A stretch of DNA of 38,901 bases from Roseomonas sp. (GTDB lineage: Bacteria; Pseudomonadota; Alphaproteobacteria; Acetobacterales; Acetobacteraceae), in the NCBI GenBank assembly GCA_020249285.1, contig JADCFX010000077.1, positions 1-38,901 of the forward strand, in the 5' to 3' direction. Every line of letters begins with the position of its first letter. Positions within the stretch are counted from its first letter, which is position 1. The translations under genes were made by a program, and so were the position numbers. The notes beneath the pieces were generated by a model that saw only the letters and a program-made list of their open reading frames with translations, searched no databases and had not been told where the DNA came from. This document shows positions 28,953-38,828 of the stretch, piece by piece.

Positions 28953-29192
28953 CATGCGCCTCAAGCCTTGGGGATAGCCCATGCCAGAGAGTTGATAACA
29001 CGGATTGCTTGCCACAAGTTGAAGGGGGTTGGGCACCGCCAGGCAGCGCTGATTTTCAGGCGGGTATTGCAAGTGACATCCCCGGCGAGAGGAGACGACA
29101 AACCTACACCATAACCCATTGAAAAGACGAAGAAAAAATCCGTCGAAATCAGCATAGAAAAAGCTTTGTGGTACATTTCGTGACACAAGATT

Positions 29193-29546
29193 GTGCAGCA
29201 CGCAAGCTTCATGGTTGTCAGCGCGATGGCGGTTACCCACGCCTGGACGGCAGAGGGCTGGCTCTACGTCGCCGCCGTGCTGGATCTGTCTTCCCGGCGC
29301 GTCGTCGGCTGGTCCATGAAGGCAGAACGTGATGCGTTACTGGTCGTGGACGCGTTGATGATGGCCGTCTGGCGGCACGGAGAGGCCGACGCACTCCTTC
29401 ATCACTCGGACCAGGGATCGCAATACACCAGCGAGCAGGGCACGCCCGCGGAAGCCGAAGAACGCTACTTTCCCTCACTGGATCAAACAGCCATGGCAGC
29501 GTAACTTAAATGAAACAGCCTCCCACAAACCCGGGGCGGTTCAGTA
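29193..29546 (+). pseudogene. Remnant of an IS3-family transposase (3' end) with right terminal repeat
   Basis: The translation contains WTAEGWLYVAAVLDLSSRRVVGWSM and HHSDQGSQYTSEQ, the integrase-core motifs of the OrfB transposase of the IS3 family (IS51-like group). The start, the first catalytic Asp and everything after TSEQ up to a short out-of-place tail are missing, so it is an internally deleted, inactive piece. It ends at the element's right terminal repeat (29517-29543). The matching left end occurs in the same orientation at 38547. A fresh start at 29193 is not biologically meaningful. Confidence 0.85.
29517..29543 (-). repeat. IS3-family right terminal inverted repeat
   Basis: Read on the minus strand from 29543, this begins TGAACCGCCCCGGGTTTGT. 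It matches 38547-38573 over 27 bp with a single mismatch. It is therefore the outer end of the IS remnant on its left, facing the glycan block. Confidence 0.88.
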
Positions 29547-29716
29547 GGGGCCGATGGTCGGCGCCCGCAACCGGATGTCCGCAGAAGCGCATCGGGCGCT
29601 TGCGCTGCTTTGGGGGCTCCGCGCCCAACGCGCTTGCGAAGGACAGTACCAGCCACTATCACCCATCCAGGCTCTCTTCATGAATGAGGGGCTCAAGGGG
29701 GGCAGGTCACAATTCA

Positions 29717-31609
29717 ATGTGTGGACTATACGCGTCAATTGGACTCGCCCCAGATCCAGCCCGTTTGGACATGGTCGCCCATCGCGGTCCTGATGGGCGC
29801 GGTTGGCAGGAATTCGCTTCTCCTTCCGGCATTCTGTGTCTGGGACACCGCCGTCTGGCCATTATAGGCCTAGATGAATCCGGGGCTCAGCCCATGACCG
29901 AGGAGTCCCGGCGGTGGCATATTGTCTTCAATGGCGAGATTTATAACTACAAGGAATTGCGCGGTGACCTTGAAGCGCTAGGCGAGAGATTCCGCACTGC
30001 CACCGATACCGAGGTCCTGTTGCGCGCATTGGCCTTTTGGGGACCCGAAGCGGCACTACCACGTCTGAGGGGCATGTTTGCGTTTGTGCTTTGGGACGAT
30101 TTGGAAAAACGTCTCTTTGCGGCGCGGGATCGCTTCGGCATTAAGCCCCTATACTTTGCCCGAGCGCAGGGCGGTGGCCTTGCCTTCGGCTCGGAGATCA
30201 AACAGGTCATCGGTCTGCCCGGCCTACCAGCCCGCATGAATCTAGCCCGTATTCATGATTTTCTGCTCTGGGGCATTGCCGACCACACGGCAGAGACGAT
30301 GTTTGATGGCGTTCGGCAATTGCGTGGTGGGGAATGCCTGGTGGTGCAGACCGCTTCCTCGGGACCAGCAGAGTTAAGGGTCCGGCGCTGGTACCCCCTC
30401 CGCAGCGCTGATCCCATGCTCGTCCTGGACGAGGCAGAAGCAGGGGATCGTTTCCGCGATTTGCTAACAGAAGCCGTGCGTCTGCATCTCCGATCGGATG
30501 TGCCTTTCGGATCCTGCCTTTCCGGCGGCCTCGACTCCTCATCCATCGTATGTCTGATGGCGCGCGAATTGGGTGGCGCGGGCAAGCCCCGCACGGTCTC
30601 AGCCTGTTTCGCCGAAAAGACGGTCGATGAACGACCTTTTATGGAAGCGGTTGTGGCGGCCTCTGGCAGCCTGCCGCACTGGGTCTTTCCCCGGCCTGAG
30701 GATGTCTTTGACCAAGCGTCTGAAATCACTTGGTTTCAGGATGAGCCCTATGGCGGTACCTCGATCCATGCGCAATGGCATGTTTTCCAGGCTGCCCATG
30801 ATGCGGGTATCAAGGTCATGCTGGACGGCCAGGGGGCGGATGAGCAACTCGCCGGCTATCATTCAGGCTTCGGCCTCTATTTGGCGACCCTGCTACGGCA
30901 GGGGCGCGTGGGGCAGGTCGCCGAGACCATCGCGGCGCGCGCACGGGCCGGCGTACCGATTGGTGGGCAGCTTGCCCGGATGGGTGCCCATTTGCTTCCG
31001 ACTAGGCTGGCCCAGCTTCTCAGGCGACGTCGAGCCATGGGCGCGGATTGGCTGGCAACAGATGCCTTTCGTCCCTTTTCCCTGGCCCCCTCACCGCAGG
31101 ACCTGGCCGTGGCGGAGTTGGGCCTGCCGCCGGTCACGGATGTAGCTAGTTGGTGCCTCGCTATGACGCATGCCTCCAACCTGCCGATGCTGCTTCATTG
31201 GGAGGACCGCAATAGCATGGCGCATTCCATCGAGGCGCGCGTTCCCTTCCTGGATCACCCCCTCGTCGAATTCTCATTAGCGCTTGGAAATACACATAAA
31301 TTTGTGGGTGCCGACACCAAGCGCGTGCTGCGCCGTGCCATGGATGAGATTTTGCCGCCCTTGGTACGCGACCGCCGAGACAAGCTCGGTTTCGCAACGC
31401 CAGAGACTGAGTGGATGCGTGGAAGCTTGAGGGAAGTCGCGCGGAGTGCCGTGGAGGATACCCTTGCTCGCTGGCCGGGCCTCATAGCGCCCAAACCGGC
31501 AAGGCAACTCATGCGTCAGGTTCTGGATGGATCTGGCGTGGCCGGTCCGGCTTTGTGGCGGATTGCCAACCTCGGTATTTGGGGGAAGCGCTTCGGGGTA
31601 TCCGTCTAG
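29717..31609 (+). CDS. asnB: Glutamine-dependent asparagine synthase-like amidotransferase
   Basis: The 630-residue product has a class II glutamine amidotransferase domain starting exactly at MCGLYASIG (nucleophile C2 after Met removal) and the RGPDGRG loop. It is followed by an asparagine-synthase domain with the ATP-binding motif SGGLDSSS (S269-S276) and conserved DGQGADEQLAGY and ARVPFLDHPLVEFS segments. The start at 29717 is fixed by the required N-terminal Cys. Free-standing AsnB proteins make asparagine, but close paralogs in polysaccharide clusters (WbpS-like) are thought to amidate uronic acids. Its place beside UDP-uronic-acid genes fits the second role. It is first in the block framed by IS remnants. 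Confidence 0.88.
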   Translation: MCGLYASIGLAPDPARLDMVAHRGPDGRGWQEFASPSGILCLGHRRLAIIGLDESGAQPMTEESRRWHIVFNGEIYNYKELRGDLEALGERFRTATDTEVLLRALAFWGPEAALPRLRGMFAFVLWDDLEKRLFAARDRFGIKPLYFARAQGGGLAFGSEIKQVIGLPGLPARMNLARIHDFLLWGIADHTAETMFDGVRQLRGGECLVVQTASSGPAELRVRRWYPLRSADPMLVLDEAEAGDRFRDLLTEAVRLHLRSDVPFGSCLSGGLDSSSIVCLMARELGGAGKPRTVSACFAEKTVDERPFMEAVVAASGSLPHWVFPRPEDVFDQASEITWFQDEPYGGTSIHAQWHVFQAAHDAGIKVMLDGQGADEQLAGYHSGFGLYLATLLRQGRVGQVAETIAARARAGVPIGGQLARMGAHLLPTRLAQLLRRRRAMGADWLATDAFRPFSLAPSPQDLAVAELGLPPVTDVASWCLAMTHASNLPMLLHWEDRNSMAHSIEARVPFLDHPLVEFSLALGNTHKFVGADTKRVLRRAMDEILPPLVRDRRDKLGFATPETEWMRGSLREVARSAVEDTLARWPGLIAPKPARQLMRQVLDGSGVAGPALWRIANLGIWGKRFGVSV

Positions 31610-31727
31610 CGGCTTAGGCGATTGACTTTCGCGGATTGAAGCTTAGAGAGCGCTTTCGTTTTTATCAGCCCCAGTCAACCGGTGGTTCATTTCCCCTCCA
31701 GAGCGGGGGTCTTCAGCGGAGATCACA

Positions 31728-33092
31728 ATGCTGTGCGCTTCTCGAGGGTCAGAGAGAGTGGTCTTCGACCTTGAAGGTTTGATTCGTAAATTTCATGACC
31801 GGACGGCAACTATCGGGATTGTTGGCCTTGGGTATGTGGGTATCCCGCTCGCCTTGGCGGCTGTACGCGCTGGCTTTCGTGTCATAGGTGCTGATATTGA
31901 CGCACCGCGGGTTGCCCAGATCAACCGTGGCGAGAGCTTCATCAAGCACATCCCCGCTGCCGCCATGCAGGAGGCCGTTGGTGCTGGCCGCTTCTCGGCA
32001 ACCACTGATATGGCGCACCTTGCCGATGCGGATGCGATACTGATCTGTGTGCCAACGCCGCTCACGCGCCATCGCGAACCCGATCTATCCTTTGTCGAGA
32101 GCACCACACGCGCCATCGCTCAACATCTGCGCGCGGGGCAGTTGGTGGTTTTGGAATCCACAACCTATCCTGGTACTACCACCGGTGTCATGCGCCCCAT
32201 CCTTGAGACAGGCGGTCTGAAGAGTGGGCAGGATTTTCTGCTGGCCTTTTCGCCGGAACGAGAAGACCCCGGCAATCCCGATTTTGGCACCGCCAGCATC
32301 CCAAAGGTGGTGGGCGGCGACGGTGGAGAAGCACTCAAAGCAGCAGATGCGCTTTATGCACAACTGGTCGTACGCACGGTCCCCGTTTCCTCCCCAGATA
32401 CGGCGGAGGCAGTCAAGCTTACGGAAAATATCTTCCGGTCAGTCAATATTGCGCTCGTGAATGAATTAAAGGTCATCTATGCCGCAATGGGCATAGATGT
32501 TTGGGAAGTGATTGAAGCCGCGAAAACCAAGCCTTTTGGCTTCATGCCCTTCTATCCGGGCCCAGGTCTTGGCGGGCATTGCATCCCCATTGATCCATTC
32601 TACTTGACATGGAAAGCCCGGGAGCATGATGTCGCGACGCGATTCATCGAATTGGCAGGCGAAATCAATACTCGTATGCCATATCGTGTTGTCAACATTG
32701 TTGCCGAAGCCTTGGACAAATCGAATGGGCGTGGCCTCAAGGATGCGCAGATACTTATCCTTGGTGTGGCCTACAAGAAGAACGTGGATGACATGCGGGA
32801 GAGCCCGTCGCTCAAGTTGATTGAATTGCTTGAAGCCCGTGGCGCAAAAGTGAACTTCCATGATCCCTTCATCCCCATTATCCCGCCCACACGCGAGCAT
32901 GCCGCATTGACGGGCCGTCGATCTCTGCCGCTTTCCGTCGATACGCTCCGCAGGCATGATGTAGCGTTGATTGCGACCGATCATGACGCGGTCGACTACG
33001 GACTTCTTGTGGCGCATGCGCGGCTCGTGGTAGACACGCGCAACGCGTGTTCGCGCGCCGGGCTTTCCGGCGGCAACATCGTTAAGGCTTAG
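31728..33092 (+). CDS. wbpA: UDP-N-acetylglucosamine 6-dehydrogenase (WbpA type)
   Basis: The 454-residue protein belongs to the UDP-glucose/UDP-HexNAc 6-dehydrogenase family: NAD-binding [10 protein letters not shown] near residue 34, the SPEREDPGN loop, [14 protein letters not shown], and the catalytic C285 in [15 protein letters not shown]. The sequence SPEREDPGN is typical of the WbpA/WbpO branch that oxidises UDP-HexNAc at C6, and the neighbours WbpB, WbpD and WbpE make UDP-GlcNAc the likely substrate. The ATG at 31728 has a GGAG sequence 8 bp upstream; a GTG at 31758 is an alternative. It is 118 bp after asnB and 13 bp before the next gene. Confidence 0.88.
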   Translation: MLCASRGSERVVFDLEGLIRKFHDRTATIGIVGLGYVGIPLALAAVRAGFRVIGADIDAPRVAQINRGESFIKHIPAAAMQEAVGAGRFSATTDMAHLADADAILICVPTPLTRHREPDLSFVESTTRAIAQHLRAGQLVVLESTTYPGTTTGVMRPILETGGLKSGQDFLLAFSPEREDPGNPDFGTASIPKVVGGDGGEALKAADALYAQLVVRTVPVSSPDTAEAVKLTENIFRSVNIALVNELKVIYAAMGIDVWEVIEAAKTKPFGFMPFYPGPGLGGHCIPIDPFYLTWKAREHDVATRFIELAGEINTRMPYRVVNIVAEALDKSNGRGLKDAQILILGVAYKKNVDDMRESPSLKLIELLEARGAKVNFHDPFIPIIPPTREHAALTGRRSLPLSVDTLRRHDVALIATDHDAVDYGLLVAHARLVVDTRNACSRAGLSGGNIVKA

Positions 33093-33105
33093 GAAGCAGC
33101 CGAAG

Positions 33106-34755
33106 ATGGATGTATCGCGCAATACCGCCGAAACGGCAGGCTCTGCCGCCTCCTCGCCCGCCAGGGTGGCTGTAATTGGATGCGGCTATTGGGGCAAAAA
33201 TCTGGTCCGGAATTTCGCGCAATTGGGTGCGCTCGAAGGACTGGTGGACGCCCACGCGCCAACCGTTGAGGATTTGCGCGCAAAGCACGGCGGTCGCGCC
33301 TTGTCGTTCGAAGCGGCCCTTGCTGACCCTGGCATCCAGGCGGTGGCGATCGCCGCGCCGACAGTGGCGCATTTTTCGCTCGCCAAACAGGCTCTGGAAG
33401 CTGGCAAGCACGTTTTTGTCGAAAAGCCATTATCTCTCGCCGTGTCTGAGGCCGAACAGCTTTGCGTCATCGCTGAGCGCTTGGATCGTCGGCTTATGGT
33501 TGGCCATTTGCTCCAATACCATTCCGTGTTTCTCGCCCTCAAGGCGCTGGTCCGGGAGGGGCGGCTTGGGCGCCTGCAATATGTCTATTCGAATCGATTG
33601 AATCTCGGGAAGATACGGCGTGAGGAGGACATATTATGGTCCTTCGCGCCGCATGATCTTTCTATGATCCTGTCGCTCATTGGCAGTGAACCAGACCGCG
33701 TGGAGTGCTCTGGCGGCTATTTTCTCCACCAGCAGGTCGCCGACGTGACCACGACTCATATGGCGTTCCCAGGTGGTGAGCAGGCGCATGTTTTCGTGTC
33801 TTGGCTGCATCCGTTCAAGGAACAAAAGCTCGTAGTCGTGGGCAGTGACGCCATGGCGGTATTCGACGATGGGGAAGTCTGGGATCGGAAGTTGCTGCTA
33901 TACCCGCATCGCGTCGAATGGCGTGATAATCTGCCCGTTCCCTCGAAGGCCGAGGCGGAGCCCATCACAGTGCCTCAGGCCGAACCGCTGCGGCAGGAAT
34001 GCCAGCACTTTCTGGATTGCATAGCGAGCGGCGCAACACCGCGCACCGATGGTCGTGAAGGGGTGCGCGTACTGCGCGTTCTGGCGAGGGCAAGTACGGC
34101 CCTTACGGAAGCGCGAAATCAAGCCCCTAAAGGTCCAGCGGATCATGCCAAGCCGGTCGCGCCATTGCAGGCCCGTGTAGTCGGGACGCATCAGGGCGTT
34201 AAGATCCACGAAAGCGCCTATGTAGATGCGGGCGTGACAATTGGTGAGGGTACCTCCATTTGGCATTTCAGCCATATTTTGGGCGCGGTGACGATCGGCA
34301 AGAAATGCAGCATTGGCCAAAATGTCGTGATTGGCCCCAAGGTGACCATTGGCGATAGCGTAAAACTGCAGAACAACGTGTCAGTCTATGAGGGCGTGAC
34401 GCTTGAGGATGGCGTCTTCTGCGGCCCATCCTGTGTTTTCACCAATGTCATGAACCCGCGCGCGGAAATCGTCCGTAAGTCCGAATATCGGACCACCCTC
34501 GTGAAGCGCGGCACGACCATTGGCGCAAATGCAACGATTGTCTGCGGTCATACTCTTGGTGCTTACAGCTTCATCGCCGCCGGTGCGGTTGTGACCGCAG
34601 ATGTGCCGGCTTTCGCATTGATGGCCGGTGTGCCGGCCAAGCGCATCGGCTGGATGAGCCGTGCCGGAGGCCGACTCGGGCCCGATCTTATCTGCCCGAT
34701 CAGCGGCGCCCGCTATCGGCAAACCAGCCCTGAATCCATCGAGGAGATCGAATGA
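33106..34755 (+). CDS. Fused UDP-GlcNAcA 3-dehydrogenase and N-acetyltransferase (WbpB-WbpD)
   Basis: The 549-residue protein joins two enzymes that are separate in Pseudomonas. Residues about 20-345 are a Gfo/Idh/MocA oxidoreductase with [10 protein letters not shown], the EKP motif at 106-108 and the catalytic HD at 183-184; in WbpB this domain oxidises C3 of UDP-GlcNAcA. Residues about 366-525 are a left-handed beta-helix acyltransferase (hexapeptide repeats [34 protein letters not shown]) matching WbpD, which acetylates the C3 amine. A linker of about 20 residues separates them. Two consecutive steps of the pathway flank the WbpE transamination, so fusion may favour channelling. The ATG has AGGA 9 bp upstream. 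The stop overlaps the wbpE start by ATGA. Confidence 0.88.
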   Translation: MDVSRNTAETAGSAASSPARVAVIGCGYWGKNLVRNFAQLGALEGLVDAHAPTVEDLRAKHGGRALSFEAALADPGIQAVAIAAPTVAHFSLAKQALEAGKHVFVEKPLSLAVSEAEQLCVIAERLDRRLMVGHLLQYHSVFLALKALVREGRLGRLQYVYSNRLNLGKIRREEDILWSFAPHDLSMILSLIGSEPDRVECSGGYFLHQQVADVTTTHMAFPGGEQAHVFVSWLHPFKEQKLVVVGSDAMAVFDDGEVWDRKLLLYPHRVEWRDNLPVPSKAEAEPITVPQAEPLRQECQHFLDCIASGATPRTDGREGVRVLRVLARASTALTEARNQAPKGPADHAKPVAPLQARVVGTHQGVKIHESAYVDAGVTIGEGTSIWHFSHILGAVTIGKKCSIGQNVVIGPKVTIGDSVKLQNNVSVYEGVTLEDGVFCGPSCVFTNVMNPRAEIVRKSEYRTTLVKRGTTIGANATIVCGHTLGAYSFIAAGAVVTADVPAFALMAGVPAKRIGWMSRAGGRLGPDLICPISGARYRQTSPESIEEIE

Positions 34756-35906
34756 TGTCCGATTCAATAGCCTTTATCGACCTTGCTGCGCAGCGGCGGC
34801 GTGTTGGCAGCCGGATGGATGAAGCCATTCTCAGGGTGGTCAACCATGGTGGCTACATCATGGGGCCAGAGGTCAAGCAATTCGAAGCCGACCTTTCCGC
34901 TTTTTGTGGTGCCAAGCACGTTATTTCCTGCGCGAATGGCACGGATGCGCTTGCGTTGGTCCTAATGGCAAAAAGTGTCAAGCCAGGTCAGGCGATCCTG
35001 TGCCCAAGCTTCACCTTCGCCGCGACAGCCGAAGTTGTTGCCTGGCTTGGGGCAGTGCCGATCTTCGTGGATTGCCTGCCTGAAACCTTCAATATGGATC
35101 CAGCCAGCCTGGAGTTCGGTATAAATACGGCGCGTCAGCTTGGCTTGAAGCCTGTAGGTGTCATACCCGTGGATCTTTTCGGGCAGCCAGCGGATTACGA
35201 CGCGATAGAAGCGATTTGCGCACGTGAGGATTTGTGGATTCTTTGCGATGCAGCACAAAGCTTCGGCGCAAGCTATCGTGGCCGCAAGCTTGGCACGATT
35301 GGTGCGGCGACCTCCACCAGCTTTTTCCCGGCCAAGCCGCTTGGTTGCTATGGCGATGGGGGGGCGGTTTTCACCAATGATGATGAACTTGCCGCCATCA
35401 TGCGGTCCCTCCGTGTCCATGGCCAGGGCAGCGATAAATACGACAATGTTCGCATCGGCATGAATGGACGGCTTGATACCATGCAGGCTGCGGTCCTGAT
35501 CGAGAAGCTCAAAATCTTCCCCGATGAGATCGCCGCACGCGACCGAGTGGCGAAGCGTTACAATGAAATGCTTGGCGATGTAGTGGCGGTGCCCGTAGTG
35601 GCGGAAGGCAATACGTCGGTTTGGGCGCAATATACGATGCGCGTGCCGAACCGTGATGCTTTGGCTGCTGCGCTGAAGGCGAAAGGCGTCCCAACCGCGA
35701 TTTATTATCCGAAGCCGCTGCATCAGCAGACCGCCTATAGCAAGTTCCCCTGCGCCGGGAATGGGGTACCCGTATCCGAGCGTTTGGCCGGTGAAGTGCT
35801 GAGCCTGCCGATGCATCCTTATCTTGAGGAAGCGGTTCAGGATCGGATCATTGCGGCGGTTCGCGAGGCTCTCGGTGCGGAAACGCGCTCGCAAGCAGCG
35901 GAATGA
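34752..35906 (+). CDS. wbpE: PLP-dependent sugar aminotransferase (WbpE/DegT family)
   Basis: The 384-residue product is a DegT/DnrJ/EryC1 aminotransferase. Landmarks are the N-terminal FIDLAAQ motif, [28 protein letters not shown] and the internal-aldimine lysine K195 in [14 protein letters not shown]. Homologs named WbpE transfer an amino group from glutamate to C3 of the 3-keto sugar made by WbpB. It overlaps the fused wbpB-wbpD gene by ATGA, and 170 bp separate it from the next gene. It completes a set giving UDP-2-acetamido-3-amino, then 2,3-diacetamido, uronic acid. Confidence 0.9.
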   Translation: MMSDSIAFIDLAAQRRRVGSRMDEAILRVVNHGGYIMGPEVKQFEADLSAFCGAKHVISCANGTDALALVLMAKSVKPGQAILCPSFTFAATAEVVAWLGAVPIFVDCLPETFNMDPASLEFGINTARQLGLKPVGVIPVDLFGQPADYDAIEAICAREDLWILCDAAQSFGASYRGRKLGTIGAATSTSFFPAKPLGCYGDGGAVFTNDDELAAIMRSLRVHGQGSDKYDNVRIGMNGRLDTMQAAVLIEKLKIFPDEIAARDRVAKRYNEMLGDVVAVPVVAEGNTSVWAQYTMRVPNRDALAAALKAKGVPTAIYYPKPLHQQTAYSKFPCAGNGVPVSERLAGEVLSLPMHPYLEEAVQDRIIAAVREALGAETRSQAAE

Positions 35907-35958
35907 CTCCAAGGGGCCCTCGGAGCACCAAAGCTATCGAGTATACGGATTTGCGCCT

Positions 35959-35979
35959 GGTCAATGGATACTATTGACC
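35959..35979. promoter_or_regulatory. Inverted repeat between wbpE and the glycosyltransferase genes
   Basis: GGTCAAT (35959-35965) and ATTGACC (35973-35979) are perfect 7-bp arms with a 7-base spacer, in the 170-bp gap before the first glycosyltransferase. This may be an operator or a promoter stem. No sigma-70 boxes are clear. Confidence 0.4.
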
Positions 35980-36076
35980 TTCGGCGTAGCTCCCCCGGCG
36001 AGGTTTCTCCCAGGCTTCGGTGGCATGATGGGGTCCATAGCACCTGTTCGACGACTGCTGGAGTAGTCTGACCATC

Positions 36077-37312
36077 ATGGAAACTGAGCGCGTGGTGGTT
36101 CTTTCCTTCTCTCGCCTCGCGCGCGACAGGCGGGTTCAGCGGCAATGCGCAGCACTTGCGGATCGCGGCGAATTGGCGCTCGTGCTTGGCTATGCGGATG
36201 ATCAAGATAGCATTCCTTACCCGTTTAAGAGCTATGAATCTCCGACACCAAGCCTGTCCCACCGCCTATCGACAGTGGCGCGACAATTGCCCGCTTGGTT
36301 TGGAACACGGGCGGCAACACTTGGCTTCTGGCTGGCTGAGCGCCACCGATGGGCGCTTAATGGCCTGAAGGATGCTGCACCAACGCGGATAGTGGCGAAT
36401 GACTGGCCAGCATTGGTTGTGGCAGCCAGCTACAAGCGCCTCGTACCAAGTGTTCGCATACATTATGACACGCATGAGTTTGCCGCGCTTGAGTTTGACG
36501 AAAGCCTTTGGTGGCGTATTGTCTATAAACCTTTCGTTCAGCGGCTTGAAGCGGCGCATATCGGTGCGGCAGATGTGATTTCCACCGTCGGTACGCGGCT
36601 TGCCGAGGCACTGCAGCAGCATCACCAATTACCGAGAACGCCCGTAGTGATCCGAAATGTTCCTGATCGTGTTCAGGTCGAAGAGTCTCCGGCCGCTTGG
36701 CCGCTGCGTCTGCTGTATCATGGCCATATCCTGCCTGGTCGCGGTTTGGAGGCATTGATTGACAGCATCCCCTTGTGGAAGCTTCCACATCAACTGATCA
36801 TCCGCGGCGATGCGCAACCCGGTTACCTGGCCGCCCTGCGCCAGCGCCCCGCAATGCTTCATGGGCCCTGTCGTGTGAGTTTTGAGCCTGCGGTACCTCC
36901 TGATCAGGTGATACCGGTGGCCGCAGCCAATTCCGATCTTGGTGTTTTCGTGACAACCCTTGATACACCGCAACGCCATCTCACCATGCCCAACAAGCTG
37001 TTCGAGTATATTGGCGCGGGTCTGGCCGTTTTGGTCTCACCTGCCGCCGATATGCGTGCCCTGGTTGAGACCCATGGTGTCGGGCTGGTTTCGGCAGATG
37101 CGGGTCCAAAAGCGATCGCGGCGGCGCTGAACAGCTTGGGTTTGGCATCGGTTGAACAGTTTCGAATGGCAGCCCGCAAGGCCGCAAGGGAATTGTGCTG
37201 GGAAGTCGAGCGCGATGTCTTCAACGCCCTGCAGGATAGCCTGCTGAAGGCGAATTTCTTGGCGACGCGAGAGGACGAAGCCTTCAGGAAGGATCGCCGG
37301 GATGACCAGTAG
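36077..37312 (+). CDS. GT4-type glycosyltransferase 1
   Basis: The 411-residue protein has the GT-B layout of GT4 enzymes. Its N-terminal half contains FSRLARDRRVQRQCAAL and DTHEFAALEFDES, and its C-terminal half carries the nucleotide-sugar motif PNKLFEYIGAGLAVLVSP (E310 likely one Glu of the E-x7-E motif). It is soluble, acts at the cytoplasmic membrane face and uses an unidentified sugar nucleotide. In this setting the diacetamido-uronic acid product of the genes before it is a good donor candidate. It overlaps the next gene by 11 bp. Confidence 0.82.
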   Translation: METERVVVLSFSRLARDRRVQRQCAALADRGELALVLGYADDQDSIPYPFKSYESPTPSLSHRLSTVARQLPAWFGTRAATLGFWLAERHRWALNGLKDAAPTRIVANDWPALVVAASYKRLVPSVRIHYDTHEFAALEFDESLWWRIVYKPFVQRLEAAHIGAADVISTVGTRLAEALQQHHQLPRTPVVIRNVPDRVQVEESPAAWPLRLLYHGHILPGRGLEALIDSIPLWKLPHQLIIRGDAQPGYLAALRQRPAMLHGPCRVSFEPAVPPDQVIPVAAANSDLGVFVTTLDTPQRHLTMPNKLFEYIGAGLAVLVSPAADMRALVETHGVGLVSADAGPKAIAAALNSLGLASVEQFRMAARKAARELCWEVERDVFNALQDSLLKANFLATREDEAFRKDRRDDQ

Positions 37313-38483
37313 CCTTGGGGTTACGGCGAGGGAGGTCGTTGCCCGTCCGGGGTCGAAGCCAAGGCTCCTTTCCGTCAGTGTCGAAGAAGTTACACTTGGC
37401 TCCGCCGCGCGAACTCATGTGCTTGAACTGGCCGCCGCTCTCAGGCGCCAGGGAGCTTTTGTTGAGGTGGCGGCGCCGCCTGATAATGGCCCTGTTAGGC
37501 GAAACATCGCGCTGCGCCTTTGGCGGATTGCTGCCACAATGCGACGGGCGGCAAAGCAGCTTTCAGGGCATGACATTCTTTACCTGCGCGCTCATCCTTT
37601 GCTGTGGCCCCTCGCACGCTTGGCGAAGGCGCGGGGTCTCCAGGTCATCCAGGAAGTGAATGGGCGTGAGGCTGACATCTTTGTCACACACCGTTGGGCG
37701 AGGCCTTTGGCCTCCCTGCTGATTTCGCTTCAACGCGCTCAGTATCGCGACGCTACGGCCATCGCTGCAGTGACGCAAGGGCTCGTAGAGTGGTTGCGTA
37801 GCTTGCCGGGAACTTCGAAGCAGATCGGCTGCGTTGCAAATGGTGTCAATATTGACCTTTTCTCCCCAGGTCTACCCCGCCATCCGGATTCGCCGATGAC
37901 CCCCTACGTGATATTTTTCGGGGGTTTTCACCCTTGGCATGGGATTGAGACCATGCTGGCGGCAGCCCGCCATCCCGTATGGCCCCAAGGGGTGAAATTC
38001 GTTCTTGTTGGTGATGGGCCTGAGGCATCCTTGGTTGATGCCGCTGCCGGTGCCGGTGCCTTCCCCGTGTCGGATCGGATCATTCGCTTCGGTCACCGTG
38101 ATCAGCAGACACTGGCCGGGATCATTTCGCATGCAATGGTCAGCCTGGTCATCATTGAAAACAGTCATGGCAAGGCGGAGACCGGGCTCGCTCCCCTCAA
38201 GCTTTTCGAGAGTCTGGCGTGCGGTGTGCCGGTTATTGTATCGGACCAGCCCGGTATGGGGGATTTGGTGCGCAAGGCCGGGTGCGGCTTGATTGTTCCT
38301 GAGCGTGATCCCGCGGCCTTGGCGCAAGCCGTGGCGGAGCTCGCGGCCGATTCGGCCCGCGTTGCGGCACTTGGGCGCGCCGCGCGAGAGGAAGCCTTAG
38401 TGCGCTGTTCCTGGGATGCGAGAGCGCTTGAGCTTCTGAGTATGTTTGACCGTAACCATCGGCCGACTCCCACGTCTTTTTGA
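37302..38483 (+). CDS. GT4-type glycosyltransferase 2
   Basis: The 393-residue protein is a second GT-B glycosyltransferase with the GT4 features ANGVNIDLFSP, FFGGFHPWHG, FVLVGDGPE and LAPLKLFESLACGVPVIVSD, with E303 of the E-x7-E motif. ATG at 37302 lies inside the end of the preceding gene, so the two are translationally coupled and probably add successive sugars. The extreme C-terminus (RNHRPTPTSF) is followed after about 60 bp by the left end of an IS remnant. Donor and acceptor cannot be told from sequence. Confidence 0.85.
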   Translation: MTSSLGVTAREVVARPGSKPRLLSVSVEEVTLGSAARTHVLELAAALRRQGAFVEVAAPPDNGPVRRNIALRLWRIAATMRRAAKQLSGHDILYLRAHPLLWPLARLAKARGLQVIQEVNGREADIFVTHRWARPLASLLISLQRAQYRDATAIAAVTQGLVEWLRSLPGTSKQIGCVANGVNIDLFSPGLPRHPDSPMTPYVIFFGGFHPWHGIETMLAAARHPVWPQGVKFVLVGDGPEASLVDAAAGAGAFPVSDRIIRFGHRDQQTLAGIISHAMVSLVIIENSHGKAETGLAPLKLFESLACGVPVIVSDQPGMGDLVRKAGCGLIVPERDPAALAQAVAELAADSARVAALGRAAREEALVRCSWDARALELLSMFDRNHRPTPTSF

Positions 38484-38546
38484 TCGTCACGCCGCGCCGG
38501 GCGCCATGTTTTGCTGCTTCTTCCAATGCCGGGACAGTGTACCAAC

Positions 38547-38573
38547 TGAACCGCCCCGGGTTTGTCGGAGGCT
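38547..38573 (+). repeat. IS3-family left terminal inverted repeat
   Basis: TGAACCGCCCCGGGTTTGT begins here. It is the exact inverse of the right end at 29543-29525 and extends to 27 bp with one mismatch. It marks the left end of the second IS remnant, facing the glycan block. Confidence 0.88.
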
Positions 38574-38600
38574 CCAACGTCCAAATACGATGGAGCCCCT

Positions 38601-38828
38601 ATGAGCAAAACGACGAACAAATTCTCCCCTGAGGTCCGTGCCCGGGCGGTGCGGATGGTGCTGGATCACGAGGGGGAGCACCCCTCTCGCTGGGCTGCGG
38701 CGTTATCGATTTCGGCCAAGATTGGCTGTTCGGCGCATACGCTGCTGGACTGGGTCAAGCGTAACCGCTGTCTGGACCCCACCTTGCGTCTACGCTCATT
38801 GATCGTGCCCTTTGCGCCTTTGCGGTGA
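38601..38828 (+). pseudogene. Truncated IS3-family OrfA
   Basis: The first 54 residues, [54 protein letters not shown], are the helix-turn-helix N-terminal part of IS3-family OrfA (IS51-like group). After the codon ending at 38762 the family sequence stops and unrelated residues follow to a stop at 38828. The leucine-zipper part, the frameshift window and OrfB are absent, so the element is a dead left end. The remaining 73 bp of the window after 38828 hold nothing I recognise. Confidence 0.85.

Noticed and set aside
28953..29240. N-terminal extension of the TPR protein up to 29240
   Set aside because: These residues are unlike TPR sequence, rich in Cys, Arg and Phe, and overlap the IS remnant; ATG codons at 28952 or 28982 fit better.
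34962..35912. Minus-strand open frame of 316 codons opposite wbpE
   Set aside because: It is a shadow of an intact aminotransferase gene with the PLP lysine and family motifs on the plus strand.
29717..38483. Nonulosonic acid (pseudaminic or legionaminic) biosynthesis locus
   Set aside because: There is no NeuB-type synthase, CMP transferase or PseB/PseC-like pair. The enzymes present match the UDP-diacetamido-uronic acid route instead.
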